This document shows positions 35,929 to 43,876 of a stretch of 45,742 nt of DNA, piece by piece (within the stretch, counting starts at the first letter, position 1; the number at the start of each line of letters is the position of its first letter). A program made the position numbers and the translations under genes. Source of the DNA: Pontibacter roseus DSM 17521 (GTDB lineage: Bacteria; Bacteroidota; Bacteroidia; Cytophagales; Hymenobacteraceae). The notes under the pieces are model-generated. The model did no database searches and was not told the DNA's origin. It saw only the letters and a list, made by a program, of their open reading frames with translations. Location: positions 336,598 through 382,339 of the forward strand of contig NZ_KB890767.1 in assembly GCF_000373265.1 (NCBI RefSeq). The letters run 5' to 3'.

Positions 35929-37017
35929 TTATGATTCTTGGTTATGGTGTTTTAGGTAGTCGTAATATAACGAATAATATCTTGAAATCTGTACGTCGGG
36001 CAGCACTTCCGCCTTCCCTGCCAATGCCTTCGCGAACATATCGGCCAGGAAAGGAGCCATCAGCACGCCCTTGGAACCCATGCCGTTGAAGACGCTGAGC
36101 TGCGCATGCGCCGGGTGCCTGCCAATCAGTGGCCTGCGGTCGCGCACGGCAGGCCGTATACCTGCCCAATGGTTTTTCACTTGGTATGGTTGTGTGGTAA
36201 TCTGCTCGAACCGCTCCGTCAACTCTGCCTCCCCTTCGGGGGTAGGCTCTTCATCGGCCTGGCGCCAGTTGTAGGTAGCACCTATCTTGAAGCGGCCCTC
36301 TCCTACCGGAACAACGTAAACGGCTTTGTTATAGATGCATTCAGGGTTAAAATTCTCAGTATGCACCTCCAGCACCTCCCCCTTGGTAGGCTGCAGCGGC
36401 AGCCACTGGAAGTACGGGTTGTGCACCGCCTGCCAGCCTTCGCAGAAAACCAGGTGCCCTGCCGTGATGCCTTTGTAGGACACCCCCTGTTCTGTGAGCT
36501 GCAGCTGTGCCACATCAAAACGCTCCGGCAGCAGCAGCCCCGCCTCCAGCAGCTCCTGGGTGAGCAGGTCCAGGGTATGCGACACAAGCAGGTAGCCGCC
36601 CTGCTTTATCAGGATACCGCCGTACTGGTCCTGCACCGTTTCCATACCCGTGCTTTGGGTATAGGTGGCGCCAATGTACTCGCTCCAGCTGTCGCCGGCG
36701 CTCTTGGCCATCCAGTTGTTCTGCTCCTCTATGGTGGAAAAGACCTTGTAGATAGGTTTATGGAAGAAAAGCGGCTGTTGGAAGTGCGCCTCCAGCTCAT
36801 CGTAGAAGGCATCCGCGAAAGGCAGCAGCGTGTCCACGAGCCAGGACTTGGCAAAGCGCTTGCCGGCCACCGGGTTCACCAGGCCTGCCGCCACACGGGA
36901 GGCGGAGTTCTGCTTCGGTTCGTCAATCACCAGCACCCGCTGGCCCTGCTTGCGTAAGGTATAGCCTAGTATGGCGCCAGCCAGGCCATGCCCCACCACG
37001 ATGTAGTCATAATTCAT
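35929..37017 (-). CDS. FAD-dependent oxidoreductase of the DAO family
   Basis: A 362-residue flavoprotein with the N-terminal dinucleotide-binding motif GHGLAG (9-14) and Asp32/Glu33 at the end of the second strand for the FAD ribose. The C-terminus has GIRPAVRDRRPLIGR and NGMGSKGVLMAPFLADMFA, typical of DAO-type amine oxidases such as glycine/D-amino-acid oxidases. The end region also resembles the oxidoreductase half of the tRNA-modifying MnmC, so that is an alternative. The substrate is unknown. It heads a minus-strand run with the TolB-like and serine-hydrolase genes (gaps of 4 and 9 bases) and diverges from the MBL gene across an 82-base spacer. Confidence 0.85.
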   Translation of the reverse strand: MNYDYIVVGHGLAGAILGYTLRKQGQRVLVIDEPKQNSASRVAAGLVNPVAGKRFAKSWLVDTLLPFADAFYDELEAHFQQPLFFHKPIYKVFSTIEEQNNWMAKSAGDSWSEYIGATYTQSTGMETVQDQYGGILIKQGGYLLVSHTLDLLTQELLEAGLLLPERFDVAQLQLTEQGVSYKGITAGHLVFCEGWQAVHNPYFQWLPLQPTKGEVLEVHTENFNPECIYNKAVYVVPVGEGRFKIGATYNWRQADEEPTPEGEAELTERFEQITTQPYQVKNHWAGIRPAVRDRRPLIGRHPAHAQLSVFNGMGSKGVLMAPFLADMFAKALAGKAEVLPDVQISRYYSLYYDYLKHHNQES

Positions 37018-37099
37018 ACAGCAATTTACGACTTACGCCTGAAGTTCGTAACTTAGAACCCTGATTTGTGGGCTCCGATGCCCTCTGACAAGAGAAGAA

Positions 37100-37738
37100 A
37101 TGAAGATAACACGCCTTACATTCAACCCTTTCCAGGAGAACACCTACCTGCTGCACGACGACACGAAGGAATGCGTGGTGATAGACCCCGGATGCTACGA
37201 GGAAGCCGAGCAGCAAGAGCTCAAGCAGTACATTGAAAAGCACGACCTGAAAGTGGTGCGCCTGCTCAACACCCACTGCCACATAGACCACGTGCTGGGC
37301 AACAAGTTCGTGTCCGACACCTACGGCGTGGAGCTGGAGATACACGAAGAGGACCTGCAGACGCTGCGTTCCGTGCCGGTATACGCCCCCAACTACGGCT
37401 TCCCGAAATACGCAGATGTGACTCCTTCTGCTGCTTATCTCAAAGAGGGCGATTCCATCAAGTTTGGCAACACCGAATTGAAGATATTGTTTGCGCCAGG
37501 CCACGCGCCTGGGCATGTAGTGTTCTACAGCGAGGCAGATAAGGTATGCATTGGAGGAGATGTGCTGTTCCAGGGCAGCATCGGCCGCACCGATTTGCCA
37601 GGCGGCGATTTCGACACCTTAATCAGCAGCATCAGAACAAAGCTTTTCACGCTGCCGGATGAGACGGTGGTATACCCGGGCCACGGGCCGGAGACCACCA
37701 TCGGGTACGAGAAGAAGCATAACCCTTTCCTGCGCTAA
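37100..37738 (+). CDS. MBL-fold metallo-hydrolase (glyoxalase II-like)
   Basis: A 212-residue metallo-beta-lactamase-fold hydrolase with a complete di-metal site: THCHIDH (His59, His61, Asp63, His64), His139 in APGHAPGHVVF, Asp154 in GGDVLF and His195 in YPGHGPETT. Short proteins of this kind are usually annotated as hydroxyacylglutathione hydrolase-like thioesterases; the typical C-terminal substrate domain of glyoxalase II is absent, so the true substrate is unknown. The pssA gene follows after nine bases in the same direction. Confidence 0.9.
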   Translation: MKITRLTFNPFQENTYLLHDDTKECVVIDPGCYEEAEQQELKQYIEKHDLKVVRLLNTHCHIDHVLGNKFVSDTYGVELEIHEEDLQTLRSVPVYAPNYGFPKYADVTPSAAYLKEGDSIKFGNTELKILFAPGHAPGHVVFYSEADKVCIGGDVLFQGSIGRTDLPGGDFDTLISSIRTKLFTLPDETVVYPGHGPETTIGYEKKHNPFLR

Positions 37739-37747
37739 GCCCTCCTG

Positions 37748-38452
37748 ATGAAGAAACACATTCCCAATGCCATCACCTGCCTCAACCTGTTCTGCGGCTG
37801 CCTGGCCCTGTATTTCGCCTTCAATCACCGACTGGAGTATGCGGCCTACCTGATAGGTATAGCGGCCATCTTCGACTTCCTGGACGGCATGCTGGCGCGT
37901 GTGCTCAAGGCTTACTCCGAAATTGGAAAACAGCTCGACTCGCTGGCGGACATGGTGTCTTTCGGGGCGGTACCCGGCGCGATTATGTTTAGTCTGCTGA
38001 CGCAGGCGGAGGCTTCAGTGTTGGGTATACCTGCTGACATCCTTCCTTTCTTCGGCTTCCTGATTACCATCTTCTCGGCGCTGCGCCTGGCCAAGTTCAA
38101 CATCGATACGCGGCAGGCGGAGTCTTTCATTGGCGTGCCCACACCGGCCTGCTCCATGTTCATCGGCTCGCTGCCGCTCATACTGGCTACCTCCGGCAGC
38201 CTCTACGACGAGATTATCCTCAATCCCTATTTTCTGCTGGTGGTGACGGTGGTATTCTCGTTCCTGCTGGTGGCTGAACTGCCGCTGTTCGCGCTCAAAT
38301 TCAAGAACCTGACCTGGAAGGATAACTCCATCCGGTTTATTTTCCTCGGGATTTCGGTAATCTTACTGGCTCTTGTTAAATTCGCAGCCATACCACTGAT
38401 TATCGTGTTATACGTTTTATTGTCTATCGTTAAAAAAACCTCAACCTCATGA
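37748..38452 (+). CDS. pssA: CDP-diacylglycerol--serine O-phosphatidyltransferase
   Basis: A 234-residue membrane protein of the CDP-alcohol phosphatidyltransferase family. The catalytic motif D-G-x2-A-R-x8-G-x3-D-x3-D is complete (Asp46, Gly47, Ala50, Arg51, Gly60, Asp64, Asp68). The start KKHIPNAITCLNLFCGC and about six to eight hydrophobic helices match PssA, which makes phosphatidylserine from CDP-diacylglycerol and serine in the inner membrane, the first step to phosphatidylethanolamine. No psd (decarboxylase) gene lies nearby. Its stop codon overlaps the purS ATG by four bases (ATGA), so the two are translationally coupled. Confidence 0.93.
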   Translation: MKKHIPNAITCLNLFCGCLALYFAFNHRLEYAAYLIGIAAIFDFLDGMLARVLKAYSEIGKQLDSLADMVSFGAVPGAIMFSLLTQAEASVLGIPADILPFFGFLITIFSALRLAKFNIDTRQAESFIGVPTPACSMFIGSLPLILATSGSLYDEIILNPYFLLVVTVVFSFLLVAELPLFALKFKNLTWKDNSIRFIFLGISVILLALVKFAAIPLIIVLYVLLSIVKKTSTS

Positions 38453-38700
38453 AATTTACTGCCGAAATCAACGTAATGCCACGTCCGGAGCTGTTGGACC
38501 CGCAAGGAAAAGCCGTGCTTCTGGGCCTGGAGCACCTGGGTCTTGACCAGGTAGACGATGTGCGCATCGGGAAGCACATCACCTTGCAACTGGAGGCGGA
38601 GAACGAAGAGATTGCCCGGGAGAAAGTGGAGAAAGCCTGCAGCAAACTGCTGGCCAACCTGATTATGGAATCCTATACCTACGAGCTGCAGCAGCGCTAA
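38449..38700 (+). CDS. purS: phosphoribosylformylglycinamidine synthase subunit PurS
   Basis: An 83-residue PurS of normal length: AEINVMPRPELLDPQGKAVLLGLEHLG, then VDDVRIGKHITLQLEA, the two halves of the small alpha/beta fold. PurS holds PurQ and PurL together in the FGAM synthase complex of de novo purine synthesis. Its start lies inside the last codons of pssA (ATGA overlap), an odd pairing of phospholipid and purine genes. purQ lies about 8 kb upstream in the same orientation, as a separate transcription unit. Confidence 0.94.
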   Translation: MKFTAEINVMPRPELLDPQGKAVLLGLEHLGLDQVDDVRIGKHITLQLEAENEEIAREKVEKACSKLLANLIMESYTYELQQR

Positions 38701-38745
38701 CCTGACCGGTTGCCGCTCTAGATTTTATAGCATTTTTATTTAGGG

Positions 38746-38787
38746 AGAGGATAATGTTCTGTAAATTTATACAGCGCGTTATCCTCT
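38746..38787. promoter_or_regulatory. two-tier hairpin between purS and porU
   Basis: AGAGGATAA (38746-38754) pairs with TTATCCTCT (38779-38787), and inside it CTGTA (38759-38763) pairs with TACAG (38770-38774) around a 6-base loop. The helices are separated by a symmetric 4x4 internal loop. No strong T-run follows, so a plain terminator is less likely than a structured leader or protein-binding site 22 bases before the porU start. Confidence 0.6.
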
Positions 38788-38808
38788 ACTTTTATACCTG
38801 GCCTTTCT

Positions 38809-41800
38809 ATGCGGCGTTTTCTGCTCCTCTATACCTGCCTACTGATTACCTTGGGCTCGCCTGCAGGAGGAGCACTGGCGCAGGATGCCGCTGAGGTGGT
38901 CACGCTGCAGTGGCAGGGCTACGGGAAGGTGCCGCCAGCCGATGGACTCAACGGTACAGTACCCACATTCGTAGGCGCGAGCCTGGACTATGAGAAAGGG
39001 CTGCCTTATTTCCGGCTACAATTGCCGGGTACGCACGTCAGCAGCTTCCAACTGAAAGACACCCGCTACGAGCCGTTCCCCGCCAACGACCTGAGACTGT
39101 TCCGGAAGCAGGACATCGGGCAGGAGCCAACCATCCACATCAACAACGCCACTCAGAACAAGACACCGCAAGGTATAGTCACTATACTTCCTATCAGGCT
39201 TAATCCGGGGTCAGGCCAACTGGAGAAACTTGTCAGCTTCGGCTATACCTATACCTCCGAGAATGTGGCTACGCAGGGTATAAGCAACGCTCCGGGAGAG
39301 TCGGCTACTTCTTCGGTCCTCAGCACCGGCAACTGGTATAAAATCGGCGTCACCGGCTCGGGTATTCACAAAATTGACCGTGCGCTGCTCCAGGCACTGG
39401 GCATCAGTACCCAAAACCTGGACCCACGGACGCTGCAGCTCTACGGCAACGGCGGCGGTATGCTTCCGCAGCCTAACAAAGCTCCTCGCCCAGACAACCT
39501 CATCGAGAACGCTATCTGGGTGGCAGGCGAGGCCGACGGCCGCTTCGATGCCGCAGATTATGCCCTCTTTTATGCGCAGGGGCCGCATACCTGGCAGTAC
39601 AATGCGGGTCAGCAACTCTTCCAGCATACCCAGAACATCTACTCCGACACCGCATACTATTTCATTCGGGTGGGCGCTGCCCAAGGCGCCCGCGTTACTT
39701 CCCGTGGACAGGCAACGGACGCCAGCCAAACCATCAGCAGCTACAACGAGCGCCTGTACCACGAGCGCGACCTCAAAAACATGGTGTACTCCGGCCGGGA
39801 ATGGTATGGCGAGGACTTCAGCACCTTCACTACCTCGCGCGATATCACCTTTGCCGTGTCAGACTTGGTAGCAGGCTCTACCGTCAAACTCACCGCTTCG
39901 CTCATGGGCAATTCGCCTACCGAGAGCTCCTTCGCGCTCCGCCTCAATAACCAGACGCTGGGCACGCAATCCATCAGTGGCCGAGGCACCTATCCTTATC
40001 ATCCAGAGGGCGTGAACAGCAGCGCCACCTATACCTTAGGCCAACAGACGCTGGGGCATCCTACGGAGCTCAAAGTCTCGCTGGCTTTCAGCACAGGGGC
40101 CAGTTCTACGGCACAGGGTTTTCTGAACTTTCTGGAGGTGAACTACGAGCGCCAACTCAAGCTGTACAGCGACCAGACCAGCTTCCGCTCCATCTCCAGT
40201 CTGACGGCACCAGTCAGCATCTTCCGGATAGCAGGAGCGCCCGCTACGGCCCAGGTATGGGACGTGACTAACCCGCTGCAGCCGGTGGCACAGCAAACCA
40301 TACCTGGAGCCGACCTCAGCTTCAGCGCGCCAACTGATGTGCTGCGCGAGTTTGTGGTGTTCCGCCATGATGCCGGATTGAGACCCGTGCCTTTCGGTCA
40401 GGTAGCCAACCAGAACCTACGCAGCCACAACCTCGACGGTACTCTTGACTTCGTCATCCTGACACACCCGCGTTTCCTGCAGGAAGCTAACCGCCTGGCC
40501 GCACACCGCCGCCAGCACAGCAACATGAACGTAGCCGTCGTCACCACCACGCAGGTATACAACGAGTTCTCTTCCGGTGCACAGGACGTGACGGCCATAC
40601 GCGACTACATGCGCCTACTCTATACCCGAAGCGCCAAGCGCGGAGAGGATGTGCTCTACCTGCTCCTATTCGGCGACGCCTCCTATGACTACAAGCAGCG
40701 CCTTATCGGCAACACCAATTTTGTACCGGTATACCAGTCGCGCCAGTCCCTGCACCCTATCACCAGCTATTCCTCCGAAGATTACTATGGTTTCCTGGAT
40801 GAGCACGAAGGCGAATGGGCAGAGAACAGCTCCGGTGACCATTTAATCGATATAGGTATAGGTCGCCTGCCGGTCAAGACCACGCAGGAAGCGGCCGCCG
40901 TGGTAGACAAGATTATCGCCTACGACAGCCCAAGCCACTTTGGCAAGTGGCGGAGCCAAATCTCCTTTGTGGCCGATGACGGCGATTACAACGAGCACCA
41001 GAACGACGCCGAGTACCTGACTGAGTACCTCGAAAACAACCACCCGCTCTACAACCCCAACAAGGTATACCTGGACCTGTTCCGGCAGCAGGCCGAGGGC
41101 AGCAGGCAGCGCTCCCCTGAGGCGGTCGCGGCCATAGACAAGGCGGTGGAGCAAGGGTCGCTCATCGTCAACTACACCGGGCATGGCAATGAGGTCAGCT
41201 GGGCCTGGGAGCAGATACTGACCGTTCCGCACATGGACAACTGGAGGAACAAAGACCGGCTCACTTTTCTGCTGACCGCCACCTGCGAGTTTGGCCGCTA
41301 CGACGACCCCAACCGTTCTTCCGGTGCTGAGGTAGCCCTGTTGAAGCCACAGGCGGGCGCCGTTGGCCTGCTGACAACCACCCGCCCCGTTTTCTCCAGC
41401 GATAACCGGGTACTCAACCGCAGTTTCTTCCGTACCGCCTTTACGCCTATCAATGGGCGCATGCCCCGCCTTGGTGATTTGGTGCAGCGCACGAAGAACA
41501 ACAGCATCACAGACCATATGAGCGGCTCGCGGGGCGTCAACAACAGGAACTTCACCCTGCTGGCTGACCCTTCTCAACAACTGGCATACCCGCAATTGCA
41601 GGCGCTAATCACCAGTATAAAAGAGCAGGGGGCAGCGACTGACACACTAAGTGCCCTCAGCCAGGTGAGCATGGCAGGTATAGTCGCCTCCTCCGCAGGT
41701 ATAGCGGAGAGCAGCTTCAATGGCAATTTGCACGTGACGGTGTATGGCCAGCCACTGACACGCCAGACCTTGGGAGACAAAGGCGATCAGAGTGGCGCTG

Positions 41801-42687
41801 GCAGCATACCTGTGCCAGTCAACCTCCGCGAAAACATTGTTTATGCCGGTCAGGCGAATGTAAAGGCGGGCGAGTTCGAAGTGAGTTTCGTGGTACCCAA
41901 AGATGTGGGTGCCAGGTATGGCAACGGCAAAATCAGCCTCTATGCATACAGCCCCCTGCACGATGCTCTGGGTGCGAACACCGAAATCACCTTGGGTGGC
42001 ACAGCCAATGCGCCACTCATAGATAACACGCCGCCTACCATTCGTCTGTATATGGATGACGAGTCTTTTACCTCAGGTGGCCATACCAACCAGAACGCGA
42101 CGCTACTGGCCAAACTATTTGATGAGAGCGGTGTTAATACAGCAGGAATTGGTTCAGGGCGTGAGTTGGTGGCTGTGTTGGATGAAGGCACTGAAAACCC
42201 CATCGTGCTGAACGATTTCTATACCTCCGACACCGACACGTATAAGTCAGGTAGCGTGCGGTATCCGTTCAAAGACCTTTCTGAAGGGCCTCACACCCTG
42301 AAGCTGAAGGCATGGGATACACACAACAATTCATCAGAAGAATTTGTAGAATTCATTGTATCAAATAATGAAAAATTAGCGTTATCCCATATATTGAATT
42401 ACCCTAACCCATTCTCTACAAGTACGACCTTTGCGTTCGACCATAACAGGGCAGGACAGAATCTAGATATCCATATACAAATATTTACCGTATCAGGTAA
42501 ATTGGTAAAAACGCTGAAAGCAACCATTCCCTCCAGCCAAGCACACGTAACAGGCATCGATTGGGATGGGCGTGATGAATATAACGATGCATTGGCGCGT
42601 GGAGTATACGTTTACAGAATCATTGTACGTTCTCAGTATGATGGGGCAAGTACAACTATGACAGAGAAACTTGTGCTCTTGAAGTAG
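38809..42687 (+). CDS. porU: type IX secretion sortase PorU
   Basis: A 1292-residue C25 (gingipain-family) protein. After the signal peptide (cleavage near ALAQ, residue 25) come a long N-terminal region and a caspase-like C25 domain from about 545, with the catalytic pair His792 (NYTGHGNEVSWAW) and Cys826 (LLTATCEFGRYDDP). After Ig-like segments the last ~97 residues (from LNYPNPF at 1196, ending EKLVLLK) form a T9SS-type sorting domain, as known for PorU, which stays at the surface. PorU cuts off cargo sorting signals and attaches cargo to lipopolysaccharide. porV follows after 50 bases, as is common. The DNA of the C-terminal domain is much richer in A+T than the rest. Confidence 0.95.
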   Translation: MRRFLLLYTCLLITLGSPAGGALAQDAAEVVTLQWQGYGKVPPADGLNGTVPTFVGASLDYEKGLPYFRLQLPGTHVSSFQLKDTRYEPFPANDLRLFRKQDIGQEPTIHINNATQNKTPQGIVTILPIRLNPGSGQLEKLVSFGYTYTSENVATQGISNAPGESATSSVLSTGNWYKIGVTGSGIHKIDRALLQALGISTQNLDPRTLQLYGNGGGMLPQPNKAPRPDNLIENAIWVAGEADGRFDAADYALFYAQGPHTWQYNAGQQLFQHTQNIYSDTAYYFIRVGAAQGARVTSRGQATDASQTISSYNERLYHERDLKNMVYSGREWYGEDFSTFTTSRDITFAVSDLVAGSTVKLTASLMGNSPTESSFALRLNNQTLGTQSISGRGTYPYHPEGVNSSATYTLGQQTLGHPTELKVSLAFSTGASSTAQGFLNFLEVNYERQLKLYSDQTSFRSISSLTAPVSIFRIAGAPATAQVWDVTNPLQPVAQQTIPGADLSFSAPTDVLREFVVFRHDAGLRPVPFGQVANQNLRSHNLDGTLDFVILTHPRFLQEANRLAAHRRQHSNMNVAVVTTTQVYNEFSSGAQDVTAIRDYMRLLYTRSAKRGEDVLYLLLFGDASYDYKQRLIGNTNFVPVYQSRQSLHPITSYSSEDYYGFLDEHEGEWAENSSGDHLIDIGIGRLPVKTTQEAAAVVDKIIAYDSPSHFGKWRSQISFVADDGDYNEHQNDAEYLTEYLENNHPLYNPNKVYLDLFRQQAEGSRQRSPEAVAAIDKAVEQGSLIVNYTGHGNEVSWAWEQILTVPHMDNWRNKDRLTFLLTATCEFGRYDDPNRSSGAEVALLKPQAGAVGLLTTTRPVFSSDNRVLNRSFFRTAFTPINGRMPRLGDLVQRTKNNSITDHMSGSRGVNNRNFTLLADPSQQLAYPQLQALITSIKEQGAATDTLSALSQVSMAGIVASSAGIAESSFNGNLHVTVYGQPLTRQTLGDKGDQSGAGSIPVPVNLRENIVYAGQANVKAGEFEVSFVVPKDVGARYGNGKISLYAYSPLHDALGANTEITLGGTANAPLIDNTPPTIRLYMDDESFTSGGHTNQNATLLAKLFDESGVNTAGIGSGRELVAVLDEGTENPIVLNDFYTSDTDTYKSGSVRYPFKDLSEGPHTLKLKAWDTHNNSSEEFVEFIVSNNEKLALSHILNYPNPFSTSTTFAFDHNRAGQNLDIHIQIFTVSGKLVKTLKATIPSSQAHVTGIDWDGRDEYNDALARGVYVYRIIVRSQYDGASTTMTEKLVLLK

Positions 42688-42706
42688 TAAAATCCTCTAA
42701 TATTTC

Positions 42707-42714
42707 TATATTTG
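42707..42714 (+). promoter_or_regulatory. -7 promoter element for porV
   Basis: TATATTTG exactly matches TAnnTTTG, 23 bases before the porV ATG at 42738. A TTG at 42679-42681 (inside porU) could be the -33 element, with a long 25-base spacing. It suggests porV can be transcribed independently of porU. Confidence 0.5.
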
Positions 42715-42737
42715 ATTTTAGCATCAACACCCTTTAT

Positions 42738-43859
42738 ATGTATAAGAAAAGTTTACTTGTAAAAGCCGCTTTCTTTGTGGCTGCTTTCGCATCCGCGCAT
42801 GTCGCTTCCGCACAGACCACCATCGGTCAGGACACTAGAACCGTTACGACAGCCGTACCCATTCTGACAGTTGCACCTGATGCGCGCTCTGCCGCATTAG
42901 GAGACGCCGGCGTGGCACTCAGCCCTGATGCCAACGCACCGCATTGGAACCCTGCCAAGTTAGGCTTCGTGCAGAATGACATGAGCGTAAGCTTTTCCTA
43001 TTCGCCATGGCTGCGCAAAATCGTAGACGACATGTCGTTGAGCTACCTTTCTGGTTACAAGAAGCTGAGCGAAACCTCCGCCATATCCGCCTCTCTGCTA
43101 TACTTTGATTTGGGTGACATACAGTTCATCGATGCACAGGGCCACGACATCACCGAATTCTCCCCTAAAGAGTATGCTTTGTCAGTGGCTTATGGTCAGG
43201 CGCTGAGCGAAAACTTCAGCTTAGGTATAGGTGCCCGTTTTATACGCTCTAACTTAGCTGGCAACGTGACCATAGGAGGTGGCGCCCAGCCGTTTGAGTC
43301 CAAGCCAGGCAACACAGCCGCCGTAGACGTGGGCGTGTACTACAACCGCGATTTGTCTCAGAACCTGAACCTGGCCTTGGGAGCCAACATCGCCAACATT
43401 GGTGGTAAGATTGCCTATACCAACGGCGACCAGAAGGACTTCCTGCCGACTAACCTGAAACTGGGAACGGCCATCACCTATAGCCTGGACCCAGCTAATA
43501 CCTTGACATTTGTACTGGATGCAAACAAACTGCTGGTGCCATCTCCTGGCGCCGACAGCACGCAAACTGTACTGAGCGGTATCTTCACTTCCTTCGGAGA
43601 TGCTGAGGGAGGTTTTAGCGAAGAGCTTCAGGAGATAAACTTTTCAGGAGGTATAGAGTACTGGTATAATAACCTCTTTGCAGCGCGCGCAGGTTACTTC
43701 TATGAAAGCCCCGAAAAAGGCAACCGCAAATATGTATCCTTAGGTCTTGGCTTGCGTTATCAGAAGTTCGGAATTGATGCCGCATATCTGATTCCAAGTG
43801 AACAGGGCAACCCTTTGGCTGAGACCATGCGTTTCAGTATTGCGCTGAACCTAGATTAG
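42738..43859 (+). CDS. porV: type IX secretion outer-membrane protein PorV
   Basis: A 373-residue outer-membrane barrel of the PorV/LptO family (FadL-like). The signal peptide is cleaved near ASAQ (residue 26). The mature start contains PILTVAPDARSAALGDAGVALSPDANAPHWNPAKLGF, the typical PorV pattern, followed by alternating beta-strands. PorV binds the sorting signal of cargo that leaves SprA and carries it to the PorU attachment complex at the cell surface. Adjacent to porU, with a separate promoter. The M16-family gene follows after 17 bases. Confidence 0.95.
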   Translation: MYKKSLLVKAAFFVAAFASAHVASAQTTIGQDTRTVTTAVPILTVAPDARSAALGDAGVALSPDANAPHWNPAKLGFVQNDMSVSFSYSPWLRKIVDDMSLSYLSGYKKLSETSAISASLLYFDLGDIQFIDAQGHDITEFSPKEYALSVAYGQALSENFSLGIGARFIRSNLAGNVTIGGGAQPFESKPGNTAAVDVGVYYNRDLSQNLNLALGANIANIGGKIAYTNGDQKDFLPTNLKLGTAITYSLDPANTLTFVLDANKLLVPSPGADSTQTVLSGIFTSFGDAEGGFSEELQEINFSGGIEYWYNNLFAARAGYFYESPEKGNRKYVSLGLGLRYQKFGIDAAYLIPSEQGNPLAETMRFSIALNLD

Positions 43860-43876
43860 TAAAAGCTTAAATTAAA

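Noticed and set aside
36106..36957. Plus-strand frame of 283 codons opposite the FAD oxidoreductase gene
   Set aside because: Antisense to a gene with clear FAD-binding motifs; no protein features of its own.
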